From assembly GCA_947179485.1 (NCBI GenBank), contig OX359245.1:65025067-65089066 (forward strand): a stretch of DNA of 64,000 nt, read 5' to 3'. The notes below the pieces were generated by a model that saw nothing but the letters and a program-made list of their open reading frames with translations, did no database searches and was not told where the DNA came from. Source of the DNA: Allacma fusca. Its lineage: Eukaryota; Arthropoda; Collembola; Symphypleona; Sminthuridae. The translations under genes were made by a program, and so were the position numbers. Positions 9,777 through 21,317 of this stretch are shown here, one piece after another; positions within the stretch are counted from its first letter, which is position 1; each line of letters starts with the position of its first letter.

Positions 9777-11160
9777 GGGAGTGTGCACATATTACGTTTC
9801 ATTTTTTCATCATTTTTGGACCCTACCCCCCCTATCGTCATCCTAACGTCATTATTCCTTGACCCCCCCTCCCCTGGAAACGTCATCAAAGCAAAAAACA
9901 AGTTTAATCAGCAGCATTTTTAGGGCGGCGTCAGCCCCCTTATAAGATAGTGTTGGCCGTGATGTCTGGTAGTTTTCCCCCGAAACTACTAGACCAAACT
10001 GTTCAAAGTTTTAGTTATCATTGGATGGGCCGAAAACTCGTGTGAGTTTGTTATTGATTGAAACAGGTCACCGTGTTCTTATGTAAAAAAACTACTTTCC
10101 TCCGAAAATGCTCGACCCATTTTGTTCAATTATGATGAGTGTGCTAATGGTTGAAATCGGTCCACGTGTTCGTACTTAAACAAAATAAACTAAATTTTGA
10201 AGGAAGAAAAAAAATAATTAAGGTAAACGAATGAATACGGGTTGGAAAACTTGAGATCGCGATCATTTTATTTTGGTTTCGCCTTCGCGGACTAAAGGGA
10301 AGTTGCAATTATTACTGTTTTTGCAAAGAGCCTATTGTTATTATAAAATTTACATTTAACGTCAATAATATCGGCAAATTCGCTCTGTATCGAGTCAGCC
10401 ACATTTACAATAACTTCATCGGTGTTTCCGACGAATACTCCGCTTGACATGCTGTGAAAAATTGCATTTGATTACTTTGAACAACAGATTCAGTATTTTT
10501 CGAGATGCTTTCTAGCAAATATCTATGAGCATTTCTTTTGTGGGGTTCATATGCAATGTTGATAACAAAATAATAATTTATTGCACGAATGGAGGGTTTG
10601 GCTTTCAAGGTTGTCTCGAATGCTGGGGCAATGGTAAACAGGGGATAATTTCCAGACATTTAGCATGCCATTTCACAACAAACCACCAAAGTAGGTAGAT
10701 GAATCGTCCGGGTTTTCAAATACGAACTCCAGAAAAATCCTGCTTAAAGAGCACCGGAACCTGGAGAAACTTCTATATTAAACATTTGTACAAGTTACAT
10801 CGCCAAGGGCGACAGCAACTGAGATCATGAAAACAAATTATTTGCAAAAGTGAAATTGACGGACGTGATTTTGTAGCCATTCTTGCGTAAGAGTTTTCGG
10901 AATGCTCATGGTTGTCAGACATTTGGACTAATGTACGGCTTGCGCATGATTATAAAATGTATCAGTGGTCTTTCACCAATAAAAGTTTGTTACTAAAAAC
11001 GCTATTCTAACAATTATACGTGCCTTTCCTTACATTTTTGTGAAAATGGGTGAAACGTCATCAGTAAGATTACCCCCACCCCCCCTTGGTATACACAAAA
11101 TCATCTGCTTCAAGACCCCCTCCCTCCCCCAAAAATGAAACGTAATATGTGCACACTCCC
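9777..11160. mobile_element. PIF/Harbinger-like non-autonomous element, 1384 bp
   Basis: The roughly 28-base terminal inverted repeats begin GGGAGTGTGCACATATTACG on both ends and are nearly perfect. The flanking 3-bp direct repeat TAA is at 9774-9776 and 11161-11163; TAA/TTA is the PIF/Harbinger target. Just inside both ends are C-rich/G-rich tracts (near 9830-9880 and 11080-11130). A short minus-strand frame at 10659-10405 shows no transposase motif. It lies directly downstream of the IR93a pseudogene fragment. Confidence 0.88.
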
Positions 11161-11482
11161 TAAGGGGAGCTCAAATTGTTCGACACAGGTAGTGGGAAAC
11201 AATATCCAAATTTTAAACTATCAACAATAGCAAAACATTATTGGTTTCACTGCTTAATTTTGGTAATTACCTAGATTAACCGATCTCCACAAGTAAGAAT
11301 ATACCAGGATGAAAAAGATATTTGGCAACACGATGTTAACACTTTTGTTTAGAAGAAATCGATTTTTTCTGGTAAATTAAGTCATTCTACTAATTGGATG
11401 TTTTTTAAAGCTTACAACAAACACACTTACAAAGCTTACACAATCAAATTGTCCTGTACCTGAGCATTTATAGCAGAAAACT

Positions 11483-11705
11483 TTAGTAGGAGTTACGGGT
11501 AATTAGCTGGTATACAAATTTAATTGAATGCTGTAACATTGCTTTGACTACACAATCTTGTAAATAAATTGGCGGAATATAATACTTTTTTCTTCTTAAC
11601 CCTACATCATAGAAACAAAGAGGCAAATCCCCCTTTTCATTTAACTGAGACACAAGTGGATATAACAGTGTATTTCGTCGAGAGTTACAAAAGTGGTTCA
11701 TGTAG
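11483..11705 (-). pseudogene. best-preserved copy B of the dispersed fragment
   Basis: An open 72-codon minus-strand frame contains QLNEKGDLPLCFYDVG, a basic turn and YYIPPIYLQDCVVKAML. Related but broken frames occur at 6030-6390 and 39045-39300. The LP-x-L-C-F start and the helix after YLQD suggest a small helical domain of a larger protein, but I do not recognise the family. No flanking exon was identified. It may be an exon of a host gene that was duplicated with the sensory locus, or part of a repeat. Confidence 0.45.
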
Positions 11706-12096
11706 TGTTGGAGATTTGGAAGTGATTCGTATTTTTCAAACCTAAATAAGTTTTTAACACTGTAACTTGAGATTTGTTATTGTTGGGTTACGTTATATGA
11801 AATACAATTATTATAACTTATTACACAAATATCATGTAGGGCTAGTTTCAAATAATGTACAGGTTTTCCCAAAATAATTTCTTCCATTAGCGTTTAGAAT
11901 TGTCAACGGTAAAAAAGTTTCATTTTCTAAAAACAATATTCCTTAGGAACACTGATTACTTTCAAACCAAACTGGTGTTTCTGAACTGTAAAAACAACCA
12001 ATTTAATTAAAGAGCGGACTCAAAACACTAATGCAATATATATGTATGTCGTAAACCTAAGCCCAAAATCTCACATAAATTTCTGGAATGCAATTA
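11706..12096. other. no gene seen
   Basis: AT-rich sequence between the dispersed fragment and a pogo/Tigger-like end. Apart from continued weak similarity to the other dispersed copies just after 11705, nothing is recognised. Confidence 0.6.
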
Positions 12097-12186
12097 CAGT
12101 GTACTCTCGCTATAAGAGGCCTCCGTATAAGAGCATGTTCTGTACATAAGCACTCCCAGGTCCTCCCAATGGGATTGTAGGGCTGT
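12097..12186 (+). mobile_element. pogo/Tigger-like transposon end
   Basis: TA followed by CAGTGTACTCTCGCTATAAG resembles the terminal repeats of Tc1/mariner-pogo (Tigger) elements, which use TA targets. Related internal words (ATAAGAGCA, GTATAAGAG) resume after 13379, so the inverted-repeat element at 12187-13378 is inserted in it. The opposite end was not found, so this is a fragment. A small element with a similar end lies at 52675-52876. Confidence 0.55.
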
Positions 12187-13378
12187 CCCAGCTAGCACTG
12201 AACGCCATAATGATATCATTATTAATGCTTGAAATTCATAATCAGTTCATGTCTTTTTGATGAAGAGATTATGACTTCCAATGGGCATCTTATCAATGAA
12301 CAATTTCTGACACGGTTCTGAAAAAGTACATAAAATATTACAGATTCTGGGGTTCTTCATAATGATTTCAGTATGTCAGGGTCAGATTGAACTGCGCTCA
12401 TAATCTTGTCATTTTCCGTAAAAATTATGAAATGACTTTTTGCGCAGGCTTACTGGGAGGGCGCGAGACCAGTGCAGGAATAAACTGTTAACCATTTCCT
12501 AGTTGGTTTATTAGTGGTGTGCCTTCATCCTTCCTAATTCACTTAAAAGTAGTTATTTTTAAACGTGAAATAAATTATCTTAATGTGTCACTTTGTTTGA
12601 CCAGATTGTGAATGAATTCCAGTGGATCTTAATTATACCCCCTCACGAATTCAGTGTTCCCTAGTTTTCTGGACTAAATTTTAGACTTTGATAGTGAAGT
12701 GAAGTGAATTAAACAAATACAAATACATATAATGTACACATACTTACACCTTACACGCTGAATAAAAGAATTCTACAAATAATATTTTTGTTACAATTTT
12801 TCATCAGTACAATTAACAAAAAATGCATGTATTTCTTCTATCAACCCTCGCATTTACAGTTACAATACTCTGTCTTGAGTGCAACTTCTTTTTATAATTC
12901 AAAATGATAGTGTTTTACACTTGCGATATTTTTTGTGGAAGGGAATTCGTATGTAGATGGACGGATAAGTGTTTTATTGGAAATATTTTTAAAAAAATGT
13001 TTATTTCCAATCATTATATTTATTGTGACTTTGTTTTCATTTTATATGCATATAATTGTATGTAGTTTGTACTGTCTAATTACTATTACAATTTATATAT
13101 GCCGTACACGAGGTAGTGATACCAAGGGAATAAATTCTTTGATTACTGTTAGAGGGAAGCACTGTTGCCTCATAATCTGGTCATAAATTCCTCGCACGCT
13201 AGAAATATCTGTGATGTCATTACGACAGCTTAATGAGCCGAATAAGCGGACATTTCAGGATCATAATGGCATCGTTTTTATTTCATAATGAAAAAGTGTT
13301 GTTGTCATTATGAATAGTACCCTACAGTGCCACTGAAGTCATTCTGAAATCATTATGTTCTTCCAGTGCTAGCTGGGG
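12187..13378. mobile_element. inverted-repeat element of unknown superfamily, about 1.19 kb
   Basis: The inverted ends CCCAGCTAGCACTG and CAGTGCTAGCTGGG are nearly perfect, and just inside them are AT-rich words around CATAATGATATCATTA and AATCATTATG. It sits within the pogo/Tigger-like fragment. No convincing target duplication longer than GT was found and no transposase is visible; an 83-codon frame at 12935-13186 is only a hydrophobic low-complexity peptide. Confidence 0.65.
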
Positions 13379-14011
13379 TAATCGTTCCTTATAAGAACAC
13401 CGTTTATAAGAGCATTTTCGATGTAAGAGCCGGAACTTTACTTCCTCACGGTAAAAAAAATCGTTTATAAAAGCATACTATGAGCAGACATAAAAACGAT
13501 TATGAAGCGTTTGCAGAAAAACTTCAACAGCGCCAATGCGTACATTGCAGTGGAAGTGATGACGACGGAGTAATATACGTAACCCCTCACATATAGAGCC
13601 AAAGCAGGTTACAATGCCCATATATAACCTTACCAAATCTGCCTTGTACTAGCTCCATACACACCGAAAAGCAACAATTACTTGATGTGAAACACATAAT
13701 TCATTTCACATTTTAGCTTGCAACTACTGCTAAGGAAATGGACCAGAATACTGTTTGACGCAAGGTGGTAAACTGATCTTGCCTATCCTATATCCTACCT
13801 ATACATTTAGTTTAGGAGAGGCCTTCCTTCTCCCGTATTTGTGCAATTGTAGGGCCTATATCCTTCCCTACAGGTAGGCATTTGCGGCTGCTTACATTTC
13901 TGCCTATATAGGGATACGGAAAATGTTATCCCTTTCCTACATGTGACCCTATACTGCAGAATTAAATTATATTTTTATTGAAATTCATAAATTTCATTTT
14001 GCTGTTTTATT
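13379..14011. other. transposon-derived non-coding DNA
   Basis: The first 80 bases continue the pogo/Tigger-like fragment (TTATAAGAACACC, TATAAGAGCATTTTC). 13790-13960 is rich in CCTATATCC/GCCTA words, resembling the subterminal motif of the hAT-like element at 46530-48413. No gene is seen. Confidence 0.5.
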
Positions 14012-15289
14012 TTAGCAAAATTTTATTTTGTAATGTGATTCGTAGTTAACTTCTATTTTACAGCACGCTATGTATATTTTCCCGTGGTAATTGAACAACA
14101 ATTGTATGCGCGCAACTATGGGCCCGTCACAAGCATTACTGAGCAAAATGTAATCATTTCGTTTTAATATTTTTGAGTTTTGTATTGTCTCGTCTAACAC
14201 TGTAATTTTAATGTTTGAACTTCCAAAATATAAGCTTATAATTTCTTTAAAATCCGTAACCTCAAGTTTTACTGAGGCTGCACCAATTTCAAGTACTTCT
14301 GATGGAACAAAAGGTTCTGAAATCAAGAATTTGTAACTTGTGTATATCTGATTTCTATTGGTGACAGTTTTGCAAATATTCTTGAAATTACTACAAATCC
14401 GAGCCACACCTTTAAAAAATTTATGGCGGCCTTCGTTGCGCATTGTCCAATACCGAATTAGTGCACCGATTTCTTGAATCAGATGAGGGTAGTGAACCAT
14501 AAAATGATGTTTCGGTCTTAAATTTGCTTGCGATAATTTTTGGTAAAAATAATGATGATCTTCTATTAAATGTTTAAATTCAATTAGCTTAGCGTCATTC
14601 ACTTCTGGAGACATAATTATCGTCACAATATCCAGCGTTAAAAGCACTAAATTGTAGTAAGGATCTTCTGAATTGAATAAATCGCCAAATAGGAAAGGGA
14701 AGCAAAATGTGAGACATATCATTTGTCCGGCTGTCTGCCCCATCTTCGTATCATTGCTATACAACTTATTTAAATTTAAGGGACTTGGCTTCGAATTTTG
14801 ATAGTTGCCATATTTAATGTTTGCTAATCGGTAACTGAGCACCTCTATAGAAGCTCGGTTATTACGGATAATATCTGCCAGAGCCAATTTTATGTCTAAA
14901 GGATTAATTTCCTCAAATAAGTCGTGCATAATGTCCACAGCATAGTTTTTAGTTATGTGAAAATACTCCAAATCATTAAAAACAGACGGCGACTTGATTC
15001 CAGTTTCTGCTGGCGTCAGTTTCTGCAAATCCGTACAGTAATTATTTTTGTTTCTTAAATATTGCTTGCTGGATGTCCCGGAAGTTTGGCATTGAAATTT
15101 GGACATTCTAAAAAATCGGCAATAATAATTGGATGAACATGATTGACAGAATCCAAATAGTTGACGGATCCCCAAATTATCTCCGATAACCTGTCCTAAT
15201 CTAACTTGTATATTTCCGGGAACATCTGGACAGAAGCAATATCGATAGAAGAAGCTCGAGGGAGTTTTCAGTACAACACCAACGTCCAT
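14012..15289 (-). CDS. CACTA-like transposase C-terminal region (fragment)
   Basis: The 425-codon frame resembles a transposase family widespread in cnidarians and arthropods. In order it has IGDNLGIRQLFGF followed by a cysteine-rich CQSC...YYCRFFR segment (about residues 35-60), an AVDIMHDLFEEINPLD acidic motif (about 112-130), and the LRPKHHFMVHYPHL...YWTMRNEGRHKFFK block (about 250-290) typical of the catalytic domain. The assignment to the CACTA/EnSpm group is from memory of these motifs. Upstream the frame stops 27 codons before the ATG, so the N-terminus is missing or shifted. It may belong with the SAM-like exons at 18065-17531, split from them by the element at 15392-17176. Confidence 0.7.
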   Translation of the reverse strand: MDVGVVLKTPSSFFYRYCFCPDVPGNIQVRLGQVIGDNLGIRQLFGFCQSCSSNYYCRFFRMSKFQCQTSGTSSKQYLRNKNNYCTDLQKLTPAETGIKSPSVFNDLEYFHITKNYAVDIMHDLFEEINPLDIKLALADIIRNNRASIEVLSYRLANIKYGNYQNSKPSPLNLNKLYSNDTKMGQTAGQMICLTFCFPFLFGDLFNSEDPYYNLVLLTLDIVTIIMSPEVNDAKLIEFKHLIEDHHYFYQKLSQANLRPKHHFMVHYPHLIQEIGALIRYWTMRNEGRHKFFKGVARICSNFKNICKTVTNRNQIYTSYKFLISEPFVPSEVLEIGAASVKLEVTDFKEIISLYFGSSNIKITVLDETIQNSKILKRNDYILLSNACDGPIVARIQLLFNYHGKIYIACCKIEVNYESHYKIKFC

Positions 15290-15391
15290 AAAGATCAGTA
15301 TGGACTCTTCAACAGTTATTAAAGGATGTGTTCAACTAGTCACAACCAGGACATGAAGGACGAGGTACTGAACGCTGTTTTGTTCCTTCGA

Positions 15392-17176
15392 CCCACATGG
15401 AAATCGCTGTTCACAACTGCGCACAAAATCCCCTGTTCAAAACAGGACACTTTTGTGCACAACGGATGCTGAACAATTCATTGTGCACTGAAGTTTGTGC
15501 GCAACTTTTGAGCACGAACCAAGGTTCAGAAAACGAGATTCACAGATTATTGGCTTTACCGTCAATTTTATCTTCTGACATCCTCAACTAGTAAAATTGA
15601 AAATGCTGACTAAAAGAATGAAATTAAATTATTTCTAACAAAATATTTTATTCTGAAATTTCTGTATAAACTATGTATATTCTTTAAAAGGTTTAACTTC
15701 TGCATACATTGTTAGTCCCTTAAGACGAGTTAAAACCAAAATATAATTTAAATATTTATTTTAAAGTTGTTGTATGCAGTCCACGAATTTCTTCGAAAGG
15801 GATGGCTAGCTATCAAAGCTACAGGGTTGTCTCCTGGGCGCAATTCATTCTTTGGTCCATAGATCCATATACTAGAAAAAACGAAGGATTTTAGTGATGC
15901 TTTTATAATTGCAGATAACACCAACTGCAAACCAAACATTTAAATGAAAGCTGTTATAATGTTGCTAAATATTCAAAAATATTAAATTAACAACATTGGA
16001 ATAGTTATATTTACAGCTGGAAGTTTCACAGCACATACAATTTAAGTACTTACATACATTATAAATCAAACGCTTTTCATTGCGTTACTTACACACTGCA
16101 CATACATAATTATGATATGCCTCAAGAGATTGTAAACCCAACTCTAATTTAACAAAAACTTAAGGTTACAGTAAGCGTAAAAAATATAATAATTAAGTGT
16201 TTTACTTACCAATGTACTTAACCAGTTGCATACCCACACGGTCGTCCCAGTCCCGTGTCCGTTATTTTCCTCCAACTTCTACTCCCGCTAATTATAGTTG
16301 GTGGCTGTACAACGCATGATTTAGCTCTCCGCTGTTACACTGCACACTGATTGCATATGGTGGTAATTTTGCGCCGCCACTCATATATATTAAGCAGAAA
16401 TGTGGCTTGCACGTCACATGTTGTCGGGGAAGAAGAAAAGTTGTCTAGATGCGTTTTCGAGAGAAACAAAATCATCTGCGCAGACAAAAAATAACATTGA
16501 CGAAGTTGATGTGCCCAGGCAATTTGATATTTAATGAAACTGCACGTATACCCCCTGTTATTTTTAATCGAACAGGCATCTTGACCATATTGCCTCTTCA
16601 CGCATGTTGAAAAACCTTTATTATTTACTTTAGTCAAGTCGTTTTCATTTTTACAATAAAATTGTTGGCTTTTGTTGAACATTAAATTTTTTCCTCGGGG
16701 GTCGGAAGTCCGAAAATATCCAGGATACAGCAAAACAAAAAGGATAAAGCAATAATTGTGATAATCGGTTGAAAATATGTTAATATATCCATAAAATACT
16801 CATTTATTAGTATCTGGGGCAATAAGCGACGTCAAACACATGTTGAAATAATGAATTTTATAAATAACTATGATGTAATAAATTACATATATCCGGTCAA
16901 AGGCAGACATTTTTGACATTAGCTCAGATTTTAAACAATTGGTTCGGCTTCAAAACATCTTGATTTAATCAAAATTGCGTAAATACTTATCTATAGTAAG
17001 TATTAAGAATTCTGCACAATTGCGTTCTGCTCATCTGAATGTGTTCAACTATGTTCGTAGAATTTGTTCACATTTGTGCACCTGGAAATTTATATACTTT
17101 GTCTGTGCATAATTGTGCACACATTTTTCGTTCGGGATTAGTTCGAGCACATTTGTGCTGCCAATTTCCATGCGGG
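15392..17176. mobile_element. hAT-like non-autonomous element with TGTGCAC arrays
   Basis: The inverted ends CCCACATGGAAAT and ATTTCCATGCGGG match with one change. Subterminal zones at both ends (15405-15530 and 17010-17160) are packed with TGTGCAC/TTGTGC words. A 132-codon minus-strand frame at 16733-16335 has no recognised domain. The target duplication is not clear, so superfamily and exact limits are inferred. The element separates the SAM-like exons from the transposase block. Confidence 0.6.
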
Positions 17177-17530
17177 GAACCAACGGATTTTGAATAGTAT
17201 TGGATCCGTGGTTTTGAAATGTTTGAATAATACTGTTGTTATTAGTCTAATCAAATATAAATTTAAAACTAGACAAATACAATTTTTTAAATACCGATAT
17301 TAACCGTTTGACCGAATTTATTTTGATTGTAAACCGTTTTAACCCATAACGATATTTTAAAATAACGAAAACAAAAACGAAAACGGAAAACAAATTGAAA
17401 ATAACGTATAACGAACTAACGGAAACCTTATTTTTCGGTTATCCAGGTCTGATACAGGAGCTTGTTGATGGTGCTTCCAAAATACACCCCACTTCATTTG
17501 CATGCTTAATTTGCAGAATAAACACGTTAC

Positions 17531-18065
17531 CTGATTAATCACCTGATCTTTTTTAAATAAATTGATGATGGCAATGGGATGACCTGTCGGCGGTACGATT
17601 AATCTTAGTTCTTCCTTCAGCTCGTCGTCCTTCAAAGTCAGTTCCATTGTGTTGTCATCCAAGAAATGTGCTGAAATTTTTACAATCGTATTTTATTCAT
17701 TTGTCATTTGATTTATTGGTAGTTTACATCCAACTTCAAATCTCTTGTAATAAGTACACATTATTTAGCAAGCAGTTGCTAAGAATTCAAACTGGCTGGG
17801 TTTTTTGTACGAATTATTCTTTGATAAAGCATGTTTTCGAAATTATTGAATACAAATATCTGTATGAAGACAGCACAAAATTAGCAGCTATTTAAAATGG
17901 CTGAGTAAATAATAATAAAAACAAACTCGCGATTGTATATATGTACAAGTAGGTTAAGAAGTTTCAGTTACAAAATGATTAAATTTACTTACTTCGAAAG
18001 ATTTCCAGATAATCTACTTCTAGATTCAGCTCACTGCAAACTTTTTCCAAGATTGTAAAATCCAT
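17531..18065 (-). CDS. SAM-like domain exons, probably the transposon gene N-terminus
   Basis: Exon 1, 18065-17993, starts MDFTILEKVCSELNLEVDYLE and ends at donor GTAAGT in phase 1. Exon 2, 17670-17531, follows acceptor TTTCAG and ends at GTAACG in phase 0. Joined, they give about 71 residues with a SAM-domain-like pattern: an acidic FLDDNTMELTLKDDELKEEL core, then a GHPIAIINLF helix. The next exon is not found; 15392-17176 is an inserted element and the transposase-like frame lies beyond it. A longer first frame from 18185 is possible. Alternatively it is an unrelated host gene fragment. Confidence 0.5.
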
Positions 18066-18185
18066 TATTATCTCGATCAGGTACTTTTCTGAAATTACTT
18101 GCTTGAATAAATGTCGGTTTATCCATGCGGAGAAGAGCAACCCCACAGATGCATCTCTCAAAATGGCTGATGAAATTGTATGCAT

Positions 18186-18996
18186 GCAACAAGTTAAAAG
18201 CTCAGCTGTGTAAAAGACTAAGTTAATGCTTGGTGGGAAGATTTTGTGCCTGTCGGCAGCATAAAAATGAATCGTGCTAGACAGATCTAAAATTTTACAG
18301 GAATAATTTCTCCATGCAAGACGGTTTTAGGTTTGCAAAATGTTGCCAAATGTTTGATTTTATTCACATCTGGGTTTATTTATAAATATAGATGCATACA
18401 GGAATATTGTTGTTTTAAGAGTGTATTCATCTAGTGGCATTTTCCGTCCCCTTCGTTTAAATGTGGTTACATTTTACCTTACAGTATTAATTGGCCTAAA
18501 CAACACTTTTAAAAGGCAACCAGTTGTATTTCATAATGTTTTTTCAAAAGATTAACCTCTGTAGGTCAGATTACTACAGGTAGGTGGCAGCTGTAGGTCT
18601 TATGGTTTACGCATTTGCAATTACAGGTAAGTTGTCAGGTCAGATTCGTGTACTTCAGAACCGGGTGTCCGAAAGAGGATGATCCACCAGATCCGTTAAG
18701 GACCTGACGGATTAGTAGTTGTGTTAGTGAGCTTGGCGAAATGAAAGCTATACAGTAGTAACTAGTAGAAACTGTTGGACAGACGAATGGAAATGCACTA
18801 CGACTTGTGTAATAAATCCAGCTGATTATAGAAAGCTCAACTTGGACTGAGGAGCTCATTTATGTATGCTTTAAATCATTTCATTATAACCTTAACATAA
18901 CCTCAGGAGTAACTCAGTTATGCATACCTCCACCTGAATAAACAAAAATATGGGTAAACATTTTCGGGTAGGAGATTCTGCCGTGTGACGCTTACA
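18186..18996. other. no gene seen
   Basis: AT-rich sequence with only short frames. Nothing was recognised between the SAM-like exons and the large palindrome. Confidence 0.6.
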
Positions 18997-19822
18997 AGGG
19001 ATTAGCGTACCCATGACCAGGCAAATGTAGCCTCGTGTAGGCTTCCCATAATTGACGTCCTGTGATGCGGACAAAGGCATCCCCTCGGTATTTATAAAAT
19101 ACTGTATTCAAGGCGAAACCAAAGACGCAAATGTGTTCAACACCATACCAGGAGCATTTATAATTTTTTGGGCCCATTCAGGTAACAGTTTATCCGGTCT
19201 TACTTAGGTCAGCGTGGTTACATCACGATTACTACCTTTTGTGCTGGATAATTACGATGAAACAAAATGTACATCCACTTAGGGCTTCTAGTCTGTTTCT
19301 TTACCGCCGACACAATTATCCGGCGGATACTGGAATAGGGTAATATTATAAAGCATTACCCAATATTTATAAATACTCAAAAATTCGTAACTTTCGCTAC
19401 AGCAATGTTTTAATGATTGTTGGTGGTAAGATTATATTCAGCCGGGCTTTGCTCCCGGGTGTTATAACACCCGGCAAGGGTCAAATTCTAATATTACCCA
19501 GTTCCAGTATCCGCCGAATATTTGTGTCGGCAGTAAAGCAGCAAACTATAAGCCATAAGTGTATTTACATGTTGCGTCATTCTAATTGGACAACACAAAC
19601 GGCAGTACGTCATGTAACCATGCAGGCCTAAACCGAGTAACTTGTTACCCGAATGTGTCCAAAAAAATTATTTAAGCTCCTGGTATGGTGTTGAACACGT
19701 TTGCGTTTATGAGTTTGCCTTGAATACAGTATTCCGGAAATAGCCTGAGGGGACACTTTTGTCCACATCAGGGGACGTCAATTATGGGAAGTCTACACGA
19801 GGTTACACATGCCTGCCCACGA
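18997..19822. repeat. giant imperfect palindrome (foldback element)
   Basis: The left arm 18997-19360 is the imperfect reverse complement of 19479-19822 along its whole length. Matched landmarks include CCCATAATTGACGTC (left) with GACGTCAATTATGGG (right), and CCGGCGGATACTGGAAT with the matching ATTCCAGTATCCGCC-type block. The loop of about 118 bases contains a perfect 20-bp palindrome, CCGGGTGTTATAACACCCGG, at 19455-19474. Transcription through it would give a long hairpin RNA. No coding sequence or target duplication was identified. Confidence 0.88.
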
Positions 19823-20206
19823 CTCGAGTGCTACAAGCAGCAGTATGACTTGCATTGTTGACTTGGCGTACATGCATTAATGAGAAAAGGATCATTTAAT
19901 TTGTGGGTAACAGCTACGGTCAAATTCTAATTGCATAACCAAATAAAAAATTATGGGTAGAAGCTACCACATTAGTAACTACTTATAAAAGGGATTTTGT
20001 GACCCACATTTCAGTTTTGGAAGCTCACCGGGCTTAACTTCAAGTAATTCTCTTTATCCGAGTATTCCAAATCCAAGTATTTTTTCCTATCTCGGTGTAA
20101 CTCACGATAATAAAGCAAGCGACTCGATTTAGAAAGTAGTATTCTACATTCTTTCTCCTCCTGGAACAACAAACCTTTAATTTAATACAAATCAGCCCAC
20201 ATCGAT
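19823..20206 (+). other. upstream region of the interrupted chemoreceptor gene
   Basis: No coding potential seen. A TTATAAAAG box-like word lies near 19983 and probably belongs to the promoter of the receptor gene that starts at 20207. Confidence 0.4.
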
Positions 20207-20541
20207 ATGCTCAGTGTTGAAGATTTAGGAATAAATTTTGCAATTACCAAACTTCTATGCACAATCAACTTATTACCGTTTACGTTAAACACTTCGACTC
20301 TCGTTGCAAGTGCAGAGATATCAAAATATCGAAAACTTCTCTGGCAATATCGACAACTCCTGGTGTTTATATTTGTATTGTTTAAATTTTTTCGTTTGTT
20401 CCAATCAATAATATGGCCAAAGGAATATCTCGTGCTGAAGTCATTATTTGTTCATATATTGTATTTTGCAATGTGTTGCATCTACGAGTGTGGTATGTAC
20501 CTAGTGGTGGTAATGACGGATGAGCTAGCATTTCTGTATAC

Positions 20542-21086
20542 TGTTAACCGATATCTGGTTATTTAACACTTAATAAATGTAACGTTAACATTAATGTACA
20601 TATATGTACTGTTAAGATGTAAAGTTTCCATAGGAAAAGTGTTAGGTACTTACTTTAACCTAATATTATTGGTCAAAATGAAAACCTTTGTGAATACTGG
20701 AGGTGGGTTCTTGTGAGCTCACCTCCGTATAAAACTTCGTGCCTCCGTAGGTACGAGAGAGGAGAGGAATTCCAGATCTTGAGCTAAGCAGAGCAAGGGA
20801 ACGCGTGTGAGACCAACTAAGTGTATCCAAATAAGCACGATAAAGAGAATAAAATATACCGTGAGAACAAACCCTTATAACTACATACGCATCTCATTCT
20901 CCCTATCTTGAGACATACTCCCGAAATCCCTCACAGCCAGCTTGTGAATCCCTACCGTCTACATTTCCCCATCATCTCATACTCTCACTCTCAATATCAT
21001 CAATATTCCCTTTTATTTTCCATGATCGGCTCATCATTACATTTTTCTCATTACGAACCCATCAAACTACAATAATAATAATAACA
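20542..21086 (+). repeat. 5' LTR of retrotransposon B
   Basis: It matches 30219-30763 base for base. Inside are a GGAGGTG/CACCTCC inverted pair (20699-20705, 20720-20726), a TATAAA box (20728-20733) directly after it, and a poly(A) signal AATAAA (20848-20853), consistent with U3, R and U5 in order. Confidence 0.97.
20728..20733 (+). promoter_or_regulatory. TATA box in the 5' LTR of element B
   Basis: TATAAA lies two bases after the 3' arm of the GGAGGTG/CACCTCC pair. This is the likely promoter of the retrotransposon transcript; the start would fall about 30 bases downstream. Confidence 0.6.
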
Positions 21087-21111
21087 TGGTGAAAGTGCGG
21101 GTTTCGACGCC
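21087..21111 (+). other. candidate primer binding site of element B
   Basis: The sequence directly after the 5' LTR starts TGGTGAAAGTGCGGGTTTCG. Its complement ends in CCA and has a T-arm-like TCGAAACCC, as expected of a tRNA 3' end. The tRNA was not identified. Confidence 0.55.
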
Positions 21112-21317
21112 TCTCAAATACTCAGGTTCGTAAATAACATTATAAGACTATTTTTCAATCACCTTTGACAATTCAGTGACAAAACACACTTGTGGCGTAA
21201 GCCTCTAAACAGAACTCTGCCCAAATTTTCCATTTTTTCTACCACATTGTCAATCTAAACCTTACGTGGCGTCAGCCTCCGCCGGAGGCCCTGTCCAAAT
21301 TTATTACAAATTGTCTC

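Noticed and set aside
10405-10659. 84-codon frame as a Harbinger transposase or Myb-like protein
   Set aside because: Too short and without a DDE or SANT/Myb pattern; the host element is considered non-autonomous.
12935-13186. 83-codon hydrophobic frame as a membrane protein
   Set aside because: AT-rich low-complexity sequence inside a transposable element; hydrophobicity follows from base composition.
16335-16733. 132-codon minus-strand frame as a gene
   Set aside because: It lies inside an inverted-repeat element, has no recognised motif and no splice support.
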